From Epiperipatus broadwayi (taxonomy: Eukaryota; Onychophora; Udeonychophora; Euonychophora; Peripatidae): a stretch of DNA of 64,000 nucleotides. The position numbers and the translations under genes are program-made. Below are positions 1 to 10,323 of the stretch, piece by piece. The stretch spans positions 10,522,963 to 10,586,962 of the forward strand of contig JAQFVV010006208.1 in the NCBI GenBank assembly GCA_028023455.1. The letters are read 5' to 3'. Position 1 is the stretch's first letter. Every line of letters starts with the position of its first letter. Below the pieces are notes generated by a model. The model worked only from the letters and a program-made list of their open reading frames with translations, had not been told where the DNA came from and searched no databases.

Positions 1-35
1 TACATGCATTTACAAAACAATTAAGTTAAAGATAA

Positions 36-480
36 AAAGTTATTAAAACAGGAAAAACTCACTATACGTATTGCCACACTGCAAGCTGGAGTAATCAATG
101 GATGTCAGAAGGCTTGTGCATAAATCCCCATATAGTGCCTACTCAGCCAATATCCCCAGACTAGTTTCTGGCTTGTGGCTTTCGTCAGTGATGAGCTTTA
201 GATCTGAGAGCATTGCACCTACATCTTAGGATCTAATGCAACCCTCCAGCAACCATCTTTTATCTCCACTTAACTACAAAACTATGACGAAGGCCACAAG
301 CCACAAACTGGTTTGGGGATATTGGATGAGTAGGCACTAGATGGGGATTTTATGCACAAGCCTTCTGGCATCCATTGATTACTCTAGCTTGCAGTGTGGC
401 AATACGTATAGTGAGTTTTGCCTGTTTTAATAACAGTTATGCGCAAGCATAAGAAATGGTGGTCATGTGATGTTTATTGG
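36..480. repeat. Family A fold-back repeat, copy 1
   Basis: Two inverted arms run from AAAACAGG...CTCACTATACGTATTGCC to its reverse complement and end in the family terminus GTGATGTTTATTGG. The arms share the stretch 'GATGAGTAGGCACTAGAT' on opposite strands. Each arm carries a hammerhead-type segment, degenerate here. No coding capacity is seen. The distal end of the left arm is incomplete compared with other copies. Confidence 0.8.
156..197 (-). ncRNA. Degenerate family A hammerhead motif
   Basis: The minus strand reads CUGACGA, a short stem II with loop CACAA, then GAAAC-UAGUC-UGGGGA. The catalytic core is complete, but stem II has an A/C mismatch and the stem I strand UCAUCA pairs imperfectly with UGGGGA. 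The motif is probably inactive. The opposite arm near 285-320 has lost the core. Confidence 0.5.
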
Positions 481-813
481 CTTAAAGATAAAAAGGGCAA
501 TTTTTTATTTCTTTTTTTAAATTTTTGTTCAACAGTCATAAATCTGCATTTATAACCTAAATTAATTAATTATCATTAGCAAATAAAATGGCAAACTTGC
601 ATTTAATAATTGTTATGACATCAATCAAAAGAATTTAATTGATTTGTAGCAAGATATAATTAAATTGTGGAGATTAAAAAATTACTTTTTAAGTAAATAA
701 CAAAATATAAATAAAACACACGCTCGGCTTCTTTATAAATCGTTTTATTATATGAACTATTAATTGATAAGTGCGGTAAGAGAAAATATTTAAAATTATC
801 CGAAATACTCTTA

Positions 814-859
814 TCCCCAGACCAATTGGTTTCGAGCTTATGGCTCACATCAGTGAGGA
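814..859 (-). ncRNA. Near-canonical hammerhead motif (one core change)
   Basis: On the minus strand: stem I UCCUCA pairs with UGGGGA (6 bp), stem II is GAGC/GCUC with loop CAUAA, then GAAA, then a self-complementary stem III ACCAAUUGGU and a GUC cleavage triplet. The core reads CUGAUGU instead of CUGAUGA, so A9 is changed to U, which should cripple cleavage. The flanking sequence differs from family A, so this is a separate repeat with the same ribozyme plan. Confidence 0.6.
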
Positions 860-1554
860 GCTAGAATATTCAGACACTCGATCCAAAATATCAACTCAAA
901 ATCCAGCACTTCTTTCATTCGTACTTGTTTGAGCTATTGGTGCGCTGTCTGTATTACATTTTTGTAAATACAAGCTTATAAAAGCAATGTCACGTTATAT
1001 ATGACTTGCTTTATTGATAATTATATGAACTATTGTAAAATAATAAATAAGAGGTTTTATTGAAAGTTTTCTGATGCATAATTGATTTTAAAACATATCT
1101 AACATTCACTATTCACATCTATCTAATATTTGTATTAATTTGCATTTATTCATAATTAGCAAAAAGCACAAAAAAATAGCAAAAATATATTGAAAGATAT
1201 TTAATTAATAACATCCTAAAAAAAGTTATAGGATGAGATATCTTATGGATAGCAGTTAATGACTTAAAAATAATAATAAAATACATTTCTCAAAATTTTT
1301 TGGATATTTTTTTTTTCATTTTATCTTAACTTTTATTACCTTATGCAATGCGTTACTAATAATTAAAAAAAAACAACCCAAACTATTAAATTATTATATA
1401 AATTTCAAGTTGCACAAAAATAACATTTGAAATACAAGTGTAATTAATATACATGGGGTTTAAACTTAATTACAGGGGCACAGACTTTGAAGATCCCTTA
1501 AGTTATCCACTATCTCACTCAACCTATACATATGAGCAAACGTGAAAAAGATAA

Positions 1555-1613
1555 ATGATCTCCAATATATGTATTTCATACTGAACCAGCACTCATCAAT
1601 TGGTTCAGATCAT
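1555..1613 (-). ncRNA. Family B hammerhead, left arm, C3 mutated
   Basis: The minus strand has distal stem I AUGAUC/GAUCAU, proximal CCAA/UUGG, a core reading UUGAUGA (C3 to U), stem II with wobble pairs, GAAA and stem III AUACAUAU followed by A17. Everything except C3 fits the type I hammerhead. Confidence 0.55.
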
Positions 1614-2020
1614 CATCTGCCACACACGCACGCACATATATATATATAACCAGTGTTCAGTTTATATTGGTTGCAAATCTTCAAGATTAATGGACAGGCT
1701 TCAATTTACTCCACCTTCCAACTCTTCACTCATCCATACAATTGAAAATCTGATGATGCAATGCCCAAATCCCATGCCCCTATTGACTTTAAACCACTCT
1801 AACCCCTCATGTAAAGCTATACATAAGGGATCAGAGTGACAAAGTCAACATGGGCATGACAATAATACTAGCATCATCATCAAATTTGGGCATTCCATCA
1901 TCAAATTTTTAATGGTAAGGATGGCTGAAGAATTGGAGGGTGAAGTAGACTGAAGCCTGTCCGTTAAATTTTGAAGATTTGCTATCTTACTATAAACTGA
2001 GCACTGATAATTTCTATGTC

Positions 2021-2075
2021 TGGGAGATGATCTGAATAAACTGATGAGTGCTGATTCAGCATGAAATACTTATCT
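2021..2075 (+). ncRNA. Family B hammerhead core, right arm, 3' side deleted
   Basis: CUGAUGA (2041-2047), stem II GUGCUG/CAGCAU and GAAA are present. About 13 nt after GAAA appear to be missing relative to other copies, so the normal stem I partner is lost. A fortuitous AUAAA/UUUAU pairing remains. Confidence 0.45.
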
Positions 2076-2330
2076 TTATCGCGTGTGTGTGATTATGGGC
2101 ATCAGTTGCATAAGCTAGAGTGGACAGCTGAAGGGAGTTTGAATGTCTGTGTTCAAATTCCCTATAATTACAATAACATTGTAAAAAAGTTGTAATCAAC
2201 AAAAAGTTTTGATTTAATCTTATATGATTTAATTTATATATGCTGTAAGAGAAAAGGTTACTCTTTTTTTGCAATATAAAAATAACTTAATAACATATAT
2301 TATTAAATTTCAATTCAGAAATAAACTTAC

Positions 2331-2561
2331 TTGCTGGCAAATTCCATTAAAAAACCGCATAGCAGCAAATAACTCAAATGAATTAGAAAAAGCAACAATA
2401 GTCCCAACCAAACAAAATGCAACAACATTACAAATTAAGCAAAGCTTTCTTCCAAATTTATCCGAAAGATAAGTAAAAATAAAACCTCCAAGCATTACTC
2501 CAATAAAAAATAATGATGTTGAGACTTCTGCTAAATAACTTTGGTCGCAGACAAGATCCCA
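2331..2561 (-). CDS. Exon of SLC22-like (organic ion transporter) MFS gene
   Basis: This 77-codon open exon starts after a TTTATAG acceptor and ends at a CAA|GTAAGT donor, both on the minus strand, with phase 0 at each end. It reads WDLVCDQSYLAEVSTS near its start, then a hydrophobic helix (FFIGVMLGGFIFTYLSD), the MFS loop motif SDKFGRK, and two further hydrophobic helices ending in RFFNGICQQ. The WDLVC...L.E motif followed by D-x-FGRK is diagnostic of SLC22 organic cation/anion transporters, twelve-helix plasma-membrane carriers; this exon covers about TM2 to TM4. There is no stop or frameshift, so it looks like a live gene. No other exon was recognised, so introns must be long or neighbouring exons diverged. 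Two ribozyme-bearing fold-back repeats lie about 160 and 85 bp away on its two sides. The substrate cannot be inferred. Confidence 0.85.
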
Positions 2562-2644
2562 CTATAAACAAATATATACATATGAGTTTTAAATCAGAAA
2601 TGTTATATTCAAACATAAGTATATTGACTATTCTAAACTTAATG

Positions 2645-3410
2645 TAATTAGAAGGGACTTGAACTCAGAGCTTTCAAACTCCCTACATGACCGCATATAT
2701 GTGAAAAAGATAAATGATCTCCAATATACGTAATTTTTGGTGAAACCAGCACTAACCAATTGGTCCAGATCACTATCTCCCATGCATTTATACAATTACT
2801 GCTCAGTTTATCTTAAGACAGCATATCTTCAAACTTTAATGGACAGGCTTCAATCTTCTCAACTATCCAACTCTTCAGCCATTCATATGATTGAAAATCT
2901 GATGATGGAATGTTTCAAGCCTTGTTGGTACTGATATTGTCGTCATACCCATGTTGACTTTGTCATTCTGAATCCTGATAGTCAGCCTGTATTTTGCCCA
3001 TCCCTCTTCTACATATTTAAATGGACATAGTAATCCTACATGTGAAAGGTCAGAGTGATTTAAAGTCAACATGAGTATGACAATAATATTGGCATCAAAA
3101 AGGGCTTTGACTGTTCCATCCTCAGATTTTCAATGATGTGCATAGCTGAAGAGTTGGAGAGTGCAGAAGATTGAAACTGGTCTGTTAAAGTCTGAATATT
3201 TTCCATTTTAATATAAACTGAGCAATGATTGTATAAATGTGGTGGTGATGGTGATCTGGACCAACTGATGAGTGCTGATTCAGCATAAAATACTTATAAT
3301 TGGAGATCATTTTCTTTTTCACATGTATTTGCTCATGTACATTGGTAGTACAAAATGGAGTGCATGGCTATAGGGAGTTTGAAAGTCTGAGTTCGAGTCC
3401 CTTCTAATTA
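2645..3410. repeat. Family B fold-back repeat, copy 2
   Basis: A 766-bp imperfect palindrome bounded by TAATTAGAAGGGACT and its reverse complement AGTCCCTTCTAATTA. The boundaries are clean on both sides, which defines the family's ends. The left-arm ribozyme (about 2716-2768, minus) has lost its core; the right arm retains most of it. It lies 84 bp from the SLC22 exon. Confidence 0.8.
3251..3310 (+). ncRNA. Family B hammerhead, G12 mutated
   Basis: Distal stem I GUGAUC/GAUCAU, proximal CCAA/UUGG, core CUGAUGA (3265-3271) and stem II GUGCUG/CAGCAU are intact. The GAAA reads AAAA and there is an extra A before stem I. The distal helix differs from other copies by paired substitutions, which supports a real helix. 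Confidence 0.55.
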
Positions 3411-3784
3411 AATTATAAACCTATGAAGTATACAAATTCATATAATCTATATGTAGTGTTGCGATTTTACTGACAAGAAATATATCAATAAACGATAAAT
3501 TTATACATATAATAAATAGTAAAAGAATTTTTAAAAATGTTTATTTTTACCAATTAATTAGTCTTTTTCAAAAGTCCATCATCCTCTCCATCATCATCAT
3601 AATAATAACAATAATAATTCAATTTATTAAAAATCACCAGCTTTCAAAGCTGAAAATATCCTAATATATTTATTACAGAATATAAAAACATATATACACT
3701 CATATCTACAATTTATTTTAAATGGCTATACTCTGCCTGCTACCTTTTAATGAGATATAGCTCCTAGTTGGAAGAAGGGACTGT

Positions 3785-3960
3785 ATGTGTTTTCCTGAAA
3801 GTTTGTGATGATGGTGTTCTAGTTGTATTTTTATATTGGACTATTTCCATCATCTAATATATGTATTGAATGTCTTTAGAAAAATTTAACTTTATTTAAA
3901 TATTCCAAATATGTTCAACTGTTAGTAATAGTCCAATATAAAAATACAAAGGGACTGTAT
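3785..3960. repeat. Fold-back repeat fragment, same family as the insertion at 60571-61300
   Basis: The segment shares GATGGTGTTCTAGTTGTA, ATTGAATGTCTTTAGAAAAA and TTTAAATATTCCAAATA with the ends of the 60.6-61.3 kb insertion. It has a short internal inversion (TATTTTTATATTGGACTAT and its complement). The internal part is deleted. Confidence 0.65.
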
Positions 3961-4379
3961 GTGTTATAATTTCCCTACATTTCCTGCTGTATCTTGGCAG
4001 CCTATTTTGTGAGTAGGTAGTGTGACACCCCTGGCTGTACTTGACAGCTTGCTTCATGTCGGCATTTGGTTTTAACAGTTTTCAGTCCTGAATGCAGACT
4101 TGCCTCGCTGCATTAACCATTAGTGTTGACAGCTATTATCTGGAGAGTGTATATACTGCAGTTCAGGGTTAACAGTAGTTTTCTGACTCAATATTTATTG
4201 CCAGATCCCCAACCTTAACAAAAACATTTGGATTCAGTGAGCATCATTGCTATTGGCCAGTTCTTGTCCATTCGCTACACATTATCTCTTTATATAAGCA
4301 TTAATTAGCAGCAATGAATGCTGAATCCAATCAAGTAAGAAGGAATCTGGACTATGCCATTATTGAAGGTAAGATGAGA

Positions 4380-4640
4380 TATGACATAAAGTTGTGGGGT
4401 GGAGTGGATTGAAGCCTGTCCATTAAAGTAGGAAGTTTGGTTATGTTAATATAAGCTGAGCATTGATTGTATATATGTGTGGAGATGATAATCTGGACCA
4501 ACTGATGAGTGCTGGTTTAGCATGAAATGTTTATTGGCAATTATTTATCTTTTTGACACATGTGTGATCAAGTGTGTCAGCAGTAGGAGATAGCATGGAT
4601 AGATGAGGGTCATGTGAAAGTCTGAACTCAAACCCCCTAT
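4380..4640 (+). repeat. Family B single arm
   Basis: One arm only, running from GGAGTGGATTGAAGCCTGTC to the box-B-like end CTGAACTCAAACCCCC. It contains a hammerhead-type segment at 4488-4544. Confidence 0.65.
4488..4544 (+). ncRNA. Family B hammerhead, stem III weakened
   Basis: Proximal stem I CCAA/UUGG, core CUGAUGA (4502-4508), stem II GUGCUG/UAGCAU and GAAA are present. Stem III (AUGUUU) no longer pairs well. Distal stem I AUAAU/AUUAU is kept. Confidence 0.55.
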
Positions 4641-5321
4641 ATATTACACATTGGAGTGCAGGTATGAAAAAAGCCTGTACTGTAGAAAAAAATCATATAT
4701 TAAAAATTAGATAGTAATGTAACTTCAATCTTTTTAAAAAACTTTTCTAAGAAAAATGTAATTCAAAATAAATACAAACTGTATATAAAGAAAAGCTCAG
4801 TTTAATTCTTTAACAGCATTGTATGTTAAGCATGATTTTGAATAAATGGTAGTCATATTTATAGCAATTTTATGCAAATCCTCACCCCCTGCTTATTCTT
4901 TTATAAAATTTACAAATTTCTTGGACAACCATTGCCATGAATATGATACCAGTTAGCTGAAAGCATGCAAAAAATACTGTTAAAATATTTAACCAAGCTA
5001 CTTTGAAAGCATGTTTAGCATAGCATGCTGTTAAAGTATTAAACCAAGTTTTTCTTTATATATAGTTTGGTATATATTTATTTTGAATTAGACAAAATTT
5101 AGTTTAATATCTTTAGAATGCTTTTCTTAAGACTTTAAAGTTTGATGCAAAATCAACATCACTAAATTTGTTATTATATTCATTTTGTATTCTTTGTAGT
5201 CACCCATGCATGCCTGATTAATGACAGATGGAATAGGTCAAGATTTCTATCATGGAAAGTTGATAGTTTATATATTAGTCACTGAATTATTGTGCAGTTC
5301 ATAACAATGCTTGTTATTAAA

Positions 5322-5485
5322 CCACTAAACATCACATGATCACCATTTTTTGTTTACACAGGGGCTGCTCAAGAGTTGCATGAGTAGGCACTAGATGATA
5401 TATGGGATTTTATGCACAAACCTTGCATCCATTGATTATTCTAGCTTGCACTGAATGGTGCTACTATATGGAGTTTTATCTCTGG
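5322..5485 (+). repeat. Family A fragment
   Basis: It starts with the family end ACTAAACATCACATGATCAC, jumps to GAGTAGGCACTAGATG and ends near TATGGAGTTTTATCTC. The ribozyme region is deleted. Confidence 0.65.
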
Positions 5486-5587
5486 GTTTACAATGTTTGT
5501 TATAAGTTGAAATTTTATAGATATATTCACAATATTTATCATAAATGTTTTGAAGAGTAGTAATTAATTTATTGAGTGCACAGAAAG

Positions 5588-6008
5588 CTTATGTAAATAC
5601 TTTAAACAGGATTTAACCTGTGTTCAATGTGCTTTAAAATTCGTAATAATCAAGCATATTTTGCCGATGGAGGGACCTTCCAAGCCATGACATAAGATAG
5701 CAACTTTTATAAAGATAAGAGCAGCTGTCTTAAATTGCAAGATTTTGTGTATGTTAATTTGTAAAGGAAATTGTGGACTTAAACAGTGAAGAAAACAACT
5801 TCACACTTCCAAATCAAGATGCTTCAGATTCACTTATATAAGCGGACATTTAAGTTAAAGATAAGATGACCACTCTTATCTTTATAAAAATTGCTATCTT
5901 GTGTTGTGATTTGAACAATCCCTCTATCGGCAAAATATGCTTGATTATTACAAATTTTAAAGTGCATTGAACACATGTTAAAGCCTATTTAAAGTATTTA
6001 CATAAATG
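5588..6008. mobile_element. Inverted-repeat (MITE-like) element
   Basis: Arms of about 135 bp (5588-5725 and 5872-6008) are inverted copies: AAGCTTATGTAAATACTTTA, ATAATCAAGCATATTTTGCC and AAGATAGCAACTTTTATAAA recur as complements. The centre is about 145 bp of unrelated sequence. There is no open frame, so the element would be non-autonomous. The superfamily is not assignable because termini and target duplication are unclear. Confidence 0.6.
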
Positions 6009-6439
6009 TTTTGTAGTTTTTGAATTTATGTTTGGTTACAAAATTTCCAAACAGTTGACCCATAATACAGAATTGGTATAATTAAATATGAATTGATTAG
6101 TTTAAAAATTAAAAAGTTTTAGACCTTAGCTTCATATCAATGAGTTTGAATGCTTCACTGATAGAATGTACTATGTGCTTGTTAAAAGTGAAATTGCATG
6201 TAAATATTATGCTTAAATCTTTGTGGTCAACACTTGTCTTTATTTTATGACTGTCAATATAGGATGGCTTTGACTATCATTATTTTTTATGAAAATGACA
6301 TGACCTTGCATTTGCAAGCATTTATTTTCATGACACCAGATATAAAATATGCCAAGACAATTCTGCAAAAAGTATTGGACTTAATACATCTTCTAGAAGC
6401 CCAAATCCAGAACTAAAGACAGTTTATTTTTCATTGTTA

Positions 6440-6870
6440 TAATAAACATATTTACTTTTTTCAGATAAAAATGCTCTAAATAAAGTTATTAGATTTGATG
6501 AAAGCCCAATTTTTTCTGCTTTCCTAAGAAGTAAATTATAATCAACTCTATCAAAAGCTTTTGTCAAATCATAATATATTGTATTCAGTTGATTCCTTGT
6601 TTCAATAGCTTTACTAATGGCATCAGATATCTAAACCAAATTTACTCCAAGTGATTTCCCTGGAAGACATTCACAAAGAGAACAAGGAAAATTTTTTATT
6701 GAAATGGTGTATAATTCTCAGATAAATTTATTTTTCAAATATTCTCGATGGTATAAGTAGTAAAGAAATATGTCAGTAATTTTGGTTTTCTAACTTCTTT
6801 CCTGATTTGCATATATCACTTTTACAGTTTGCCAATAGCTAGGAAAATTGCTGTTTTAAGTATTAATAAA
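6440..6870 (-). pseudogene. LINE reverse transcriptase fragment
   Basis: The minus strand encodes a broken RT segment. It includes CECLPGKS (compare QxGFxPGRS), then ISDAISKAIETRNQLNTIYY, then DLTKAFDRVDYNLLLRKAE (RT motif A region) and LSSNLITLFRAFLSE. Stops and frameshifts are present and no endonuclease or 3' end is attached. The motif order matches Jockey/CR1-type non-LTR elements rather than the RTE copies elsewhere in the window. Confidence 0.7.
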
Positions 6871-7370
6871 TTAAAAATATGTCACGGACTGGAACAAAAA
6901 ATTCAATGTATTCTTTATAAATAAAAACTGTTATTTTATCATAATTAATGTTTTTTTAAAAAAAATTTAAGTGTTGAATAGTACACTTTATCCAGATTAA
7001 ATTTTAATATGATTATAAAAAACAACTAATATATTTAATTTGTATCTGTTGTACATATTATAACAGATATTTACCTTTTTATTATTTTTATATTTTAACA
7101 ATATCATAAATAGTAAAAATTTTGCAAGCGTCATCAACAAAAATCAGATAAATAATTTGAAGTGATTAATTAAATCTTCACGCTCTCAGTTCCAAATGCT
7201 TCAGATTTAACTATACATATAGTTTGGGTGAAAAGGTTAGAACATTCATTTTATCTCTTAAAAAGACTTTATCTTGAACAATGAGGATTGCCAATTCCTC
7301 AACAAGCTTTGTGATAAATGCTTAGCCAGAGCCAGAACTTAAAAATATCTCTGTCAGAAAACCCCCCAAA

Positions 7371-7412
7371 CTCCTGACCATGTTTTCATGCTTTGGCACT
7401 CCTCAGAGAGGT
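7371..7412 (-). ncRNA. Family D hammerhead-like motif, copy 1
   Basis: The minus strand reads core CUGAGGA, stem II GUGC/GCAU with loop CAAA, GAAA, and a GGUC cleavage triplet followed by AGGAG. Stem III (AACAUGGU) has one mismatch. Compared with its two sister copies the implied consensus is a canonical hammerhead. Confidence 0.55.
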
Positions 7413-7646
7413 GCCAGGGTCGGTGCAAACACTAGATCTAAAAATACCAACCCAAAAAGCACTTATCTAAAAGTTACAGATTTAACTATACATATAGTTT
7501 GGGTGAAAAGGATAGTGGATCCATTCTGTCTTTTAAAAAGACTATCTTGAACAATGAGGATTGCCAATTCATCAACAAGCTTTGTGATAAATAAATGCTT
7601 AGCCAGAGCCAGCACTTAAAATATCTCTGTCAGGACCCCCCCCAAA

Positions 7647-7688
7647 CCCCTCACCATGGTTTCGTGCTTTGGCACTCCTCAGAGAGGT
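7647..7688 (-). ncRNA. Family D hammerhead-like motif, copy 2
   Basis: Core CUGAGGA, perfect stem II GUGC/GCAC, GAAA and perfect stem III ACCAUGGU, but position 17 is G, which hammerheads do not cleave. It lies 276 nt from copy 1 in the same orientation. Confidence 0.55.
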
Positions 7689-7844
7689 GCCAGGGTAGGT
7701 TCAACACTAGATCTAAAAGTACCAATTCAAAGCCAAGAACTTATCTAAAAGTTATCTATTGAGTGGAAACAATAGATAACTTTTAGATAAGTGCTTGGCT
7801 TTGGGTTGGTATTTTTAGATCTAGTGTCTGAACCTACCCTGGCA

Positions 7845-7885
7845 CCTCTCTGAGGAGTGCCAAAGCATGAAACCCTGATCAGGAG
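7845..7885 (+). ncRNA. Family D hammerhead-like motif, copy 3 (inverted)
   Basis: Core CUGAGGA (7850-7856), stem II GUGC/GCAU, GAAA, then ACCCUGAU-C followed by AGGAG. Stem III is mismatched. Stem I pairs four of five positions with CCUCU. Confidence 0.55.
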
Positions 7886-7999
7886 TTTGGGGGGGGGGTT
7901 CCTGACAGAGATATTTTAAGTGCTGTCTCTGGCTAAGTGTTTATCACAAAGCTTGTTGAGGAATTGGCAATCCTCATTGTTTATAACTTACAAGCTTAA

Positions 8000-10040
8000 G
8001 AGATAGGGTCATGTGATATATGACTCTTATTTTGACTTTATCTTGTGTTTGGAAAGGAGAGTATTCATTATAATTAGTGTCCGATTTGTAACAACATGTG
8101 CAGCAGAGTAAGTTACAGTTATTATTATAATTTATATAAATTTAAAACACCATTACATGAGCAGAAGAGTTACTATGGTCAATATTTTTATATATTAACC
8201 ATACCAACAGTCAGATCCAAGATTGCCTATAAATACACAAACTGTGGTCACCTTTCAAAAATATTGCACTTATTCCATAACTGCTAGAAGCAAAATACCT
8301 CTCCCATGAATACTTTTATTTATACTGGAGATAAATCTCTGGGCACCAATCAGCCAGTTTTGACTGAAATATCCACAGAAAAGATTTTAAATGCCTCAAG
8401 TGCTTGATTCCATGGCTAGTCCAAATGAACAAAAAAACTTTCCTAACTTAGATGATTCAACACTGTTTATTTAAACACAAACAATATAGTAAACAAATTT
8501 TATCTTGATTAAATGTTATATGATGAGGTACAGAGAATTTAAGAACAATTAACAATTTAAAACAACATATTTATTTATTATAATCATAATAAGAATATAA
8601 AAATAAAATTAAATCAAACTAATTGTAGATTTATTCAGTATAGTTAAGTCTACTTTAATTAGATAGTAAGAATTTATCATTTCTAATTTTATGAAAGTTT
8701 ATTAAAAGGATGAAATCTTGTCCCTGTACATCAGTTTACATCTAGACTTTGAATTATTTTCTTATATTGATGTAGATTTTGTAATAGTTTTCTGGAGTGA
8801 GGATTCTTGTCTTTTCAACAGTTTATATAGTTCATGGTTGGCATTTTTGAACAGGTTTTCCAGTTTCATTTAATGGTTTATCACTTCTTTCATGGGCATA
8901 ATACATCTACATGGCCTTGTTCAGTAGTAGTCTTTGATAATGACTGGTAGATGTCTCAGTAATGGTAGGTCAAAAATATTTGTCATATTTCAGGCTATCG
9001 AATGCATAGGAATTAGGTGATGAAAACCAAGTGAATATTATGCTGTGAGTTTAGTTCTGCATGATGATGTCAGGGCATCCACATAAATAGCTATACATTG
9101 TTGAAGCATGGATTAGTCATTCTCAAAGAAGGAGTCCAGAAAATTCAGCACAAGACAAGTCAGAAAAATTAATATAACTGGCAACAGCCGGATCCAATTA
9201 GCAGAACCAGAATTAAGAAGATCAGCAGAAGTTTAATAGAAATTTGGTCGTCTTATATCGTTGACAAAACCATAGTTTGAGATCATGCACATTATTAATC
9301 AGTTTTCAATTTTTTCCTAATGAGTTACTCTCTTCTAATATCCATTTACATAATTACAACATTTATTACAGTATTGATTGTCTAATGATCAGTTGAATAG
9401 ATTAGTGATTTCCAATAAACCATAATCCTTCTTTATTATATAATTTACAAAATTATTTTGATCTTTGATTAGATCATAATTTTCTATAATTCAATAATTT
9501 TAGACACTAATTCTGTACAATTATTTACACTCCAATTCTCGTTCCTTTTTCTTTTCTTTCTTTACAATTAATATTTTTGTTCAAATTATTTTACTAAATA
9601 ATTTTATAATCCTTACGTTATCTTTACAATTTGAAGCTACAATTTAGTTTCTTTTGTTTTCATTATGCCTCATAATGTTCTGAATGTTTTCATCCTCTCA
9701 AACAGTAAATCTAATTAAAATTATAACTTCGTACTTCAATTATATTTTCCCTCTTCTATTTTTTCTTTTAAATTATGATTAGGATCTTTTATTTTCCTTT
9801 TGTTTACCTTTTAACTGACTTTTGATTTATTCTAACCTTTCTTTATTCTATTTATTAAACTGAGTCTTGTAACACATATATTCATGTATCTGTTATGATA
9901 TATTGAACATTTTAGAAGTATAAGGAGTCTTTAGCATATTTTAAATTATGCAGGATCTTTGTGTATATCATTTTACGCAATTTTAATACATTCTTGAAAA
10001 GTGTGTTTTTTTACTACATATCTATACTTTTATGATTATT
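8000..10040. other. AT-rich stretch, nothing assignable
   Basis: Mostly low-complexity AT sequence. The part at about 8700-9250 is less AT-rich and looks like old transposon sequence, but I could not match it to a family. No convincing open frame. Confidence 0.5.
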
Positions 10041-10045
10041 TAGAT

Positions 10046-10323
10046 ATATTAATAACATCATAACCAAGCCTAAAGACTCAACCTCTCTTGAGACTCCTGG
10101 AGTTTATGAAATTTCATGTGGCACTTGTAAAGCTCCTTACATAGGTACGAACAATTGTCACATCAGTATTAGAAGGGATATACTAATACAGTTAAAAAAC
10201 TCATCAGCAGCAGCTATACTCTCAGTACATGCTATAGATTCAGACCACAATAGTGATTTTTCTAATATCAGGATGCTATTAGATGCAACTCCCCACAAAT
10301 GTAAGATCAGAGAAGCCATTTAG
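10046..10323 (+). pseudogene. Penelope-like element GIY-YIG endonuclease remnant
   Basis: One frame reads ETPGVYEISCGTCKAPYIGT, then arginines in ISIRRDI, then SVHAIDSDHNSDFSNIRMLL and a final KIREAI before a stop. This matches the C-terminal GIY-YIG nuclease of Penelope-like retroelements: GVYEI and APYIG form the GIY-YIG pair, followed by the H-x-x-x-x-x-H region. The upstream reverse transcriptase was not found. The exact left limit is uncertain. Penelope elements are known carriers of hammerhead ribozymes, which is relevant here because the window is full of such motifs. Confidence 0.7.

Larger units (their letters stand above)
1467..2169. repeat. Family B fold-back repeat, copy 1
   Basis: A roughly 700-bp imperfect palindrome starting TAATTACAGGGG and ending CCCTATAATTA. 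The ends include a tRNA box-B-like stretch (GTTCAAATTCCC in the outward direction). Each arm carries a hammerhead core in opposite orientation, and the arms share a body with 'TTAATGGACAGGCTTCAAT' and its complement. No open frame of note. Confidence 0.75.
7195..7985. repeat. Three-copy ribozyme repeat (two direct, one inverted)
   Basis: A unit of about 276 bp beginning CAGATTTAACTATACATATAG occurs directly at about 7201 and 7481. A third copy lies inverted from about 7765 to 7985. Each unit contains a hammerhead-like segment. The two direct copies differ by small changes only. No coding sequence is seen. Confidence 0.8.

Noticed and set aside
4291-4368. TATA-like TATATAAG, ATG and a GAAG|GTAAGA donor suggesting a first coding exon
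   Set aside because: The TATA-like box is only about 20 bp from the ATG, which leaves no room for a start site, and the 18 codons match no family I know.
7201-7760. CRISPR-like direct repeats
   Set aside because: There are only two long direct units plus an inverted one in an animal genome; this is a ribozyme repeat.
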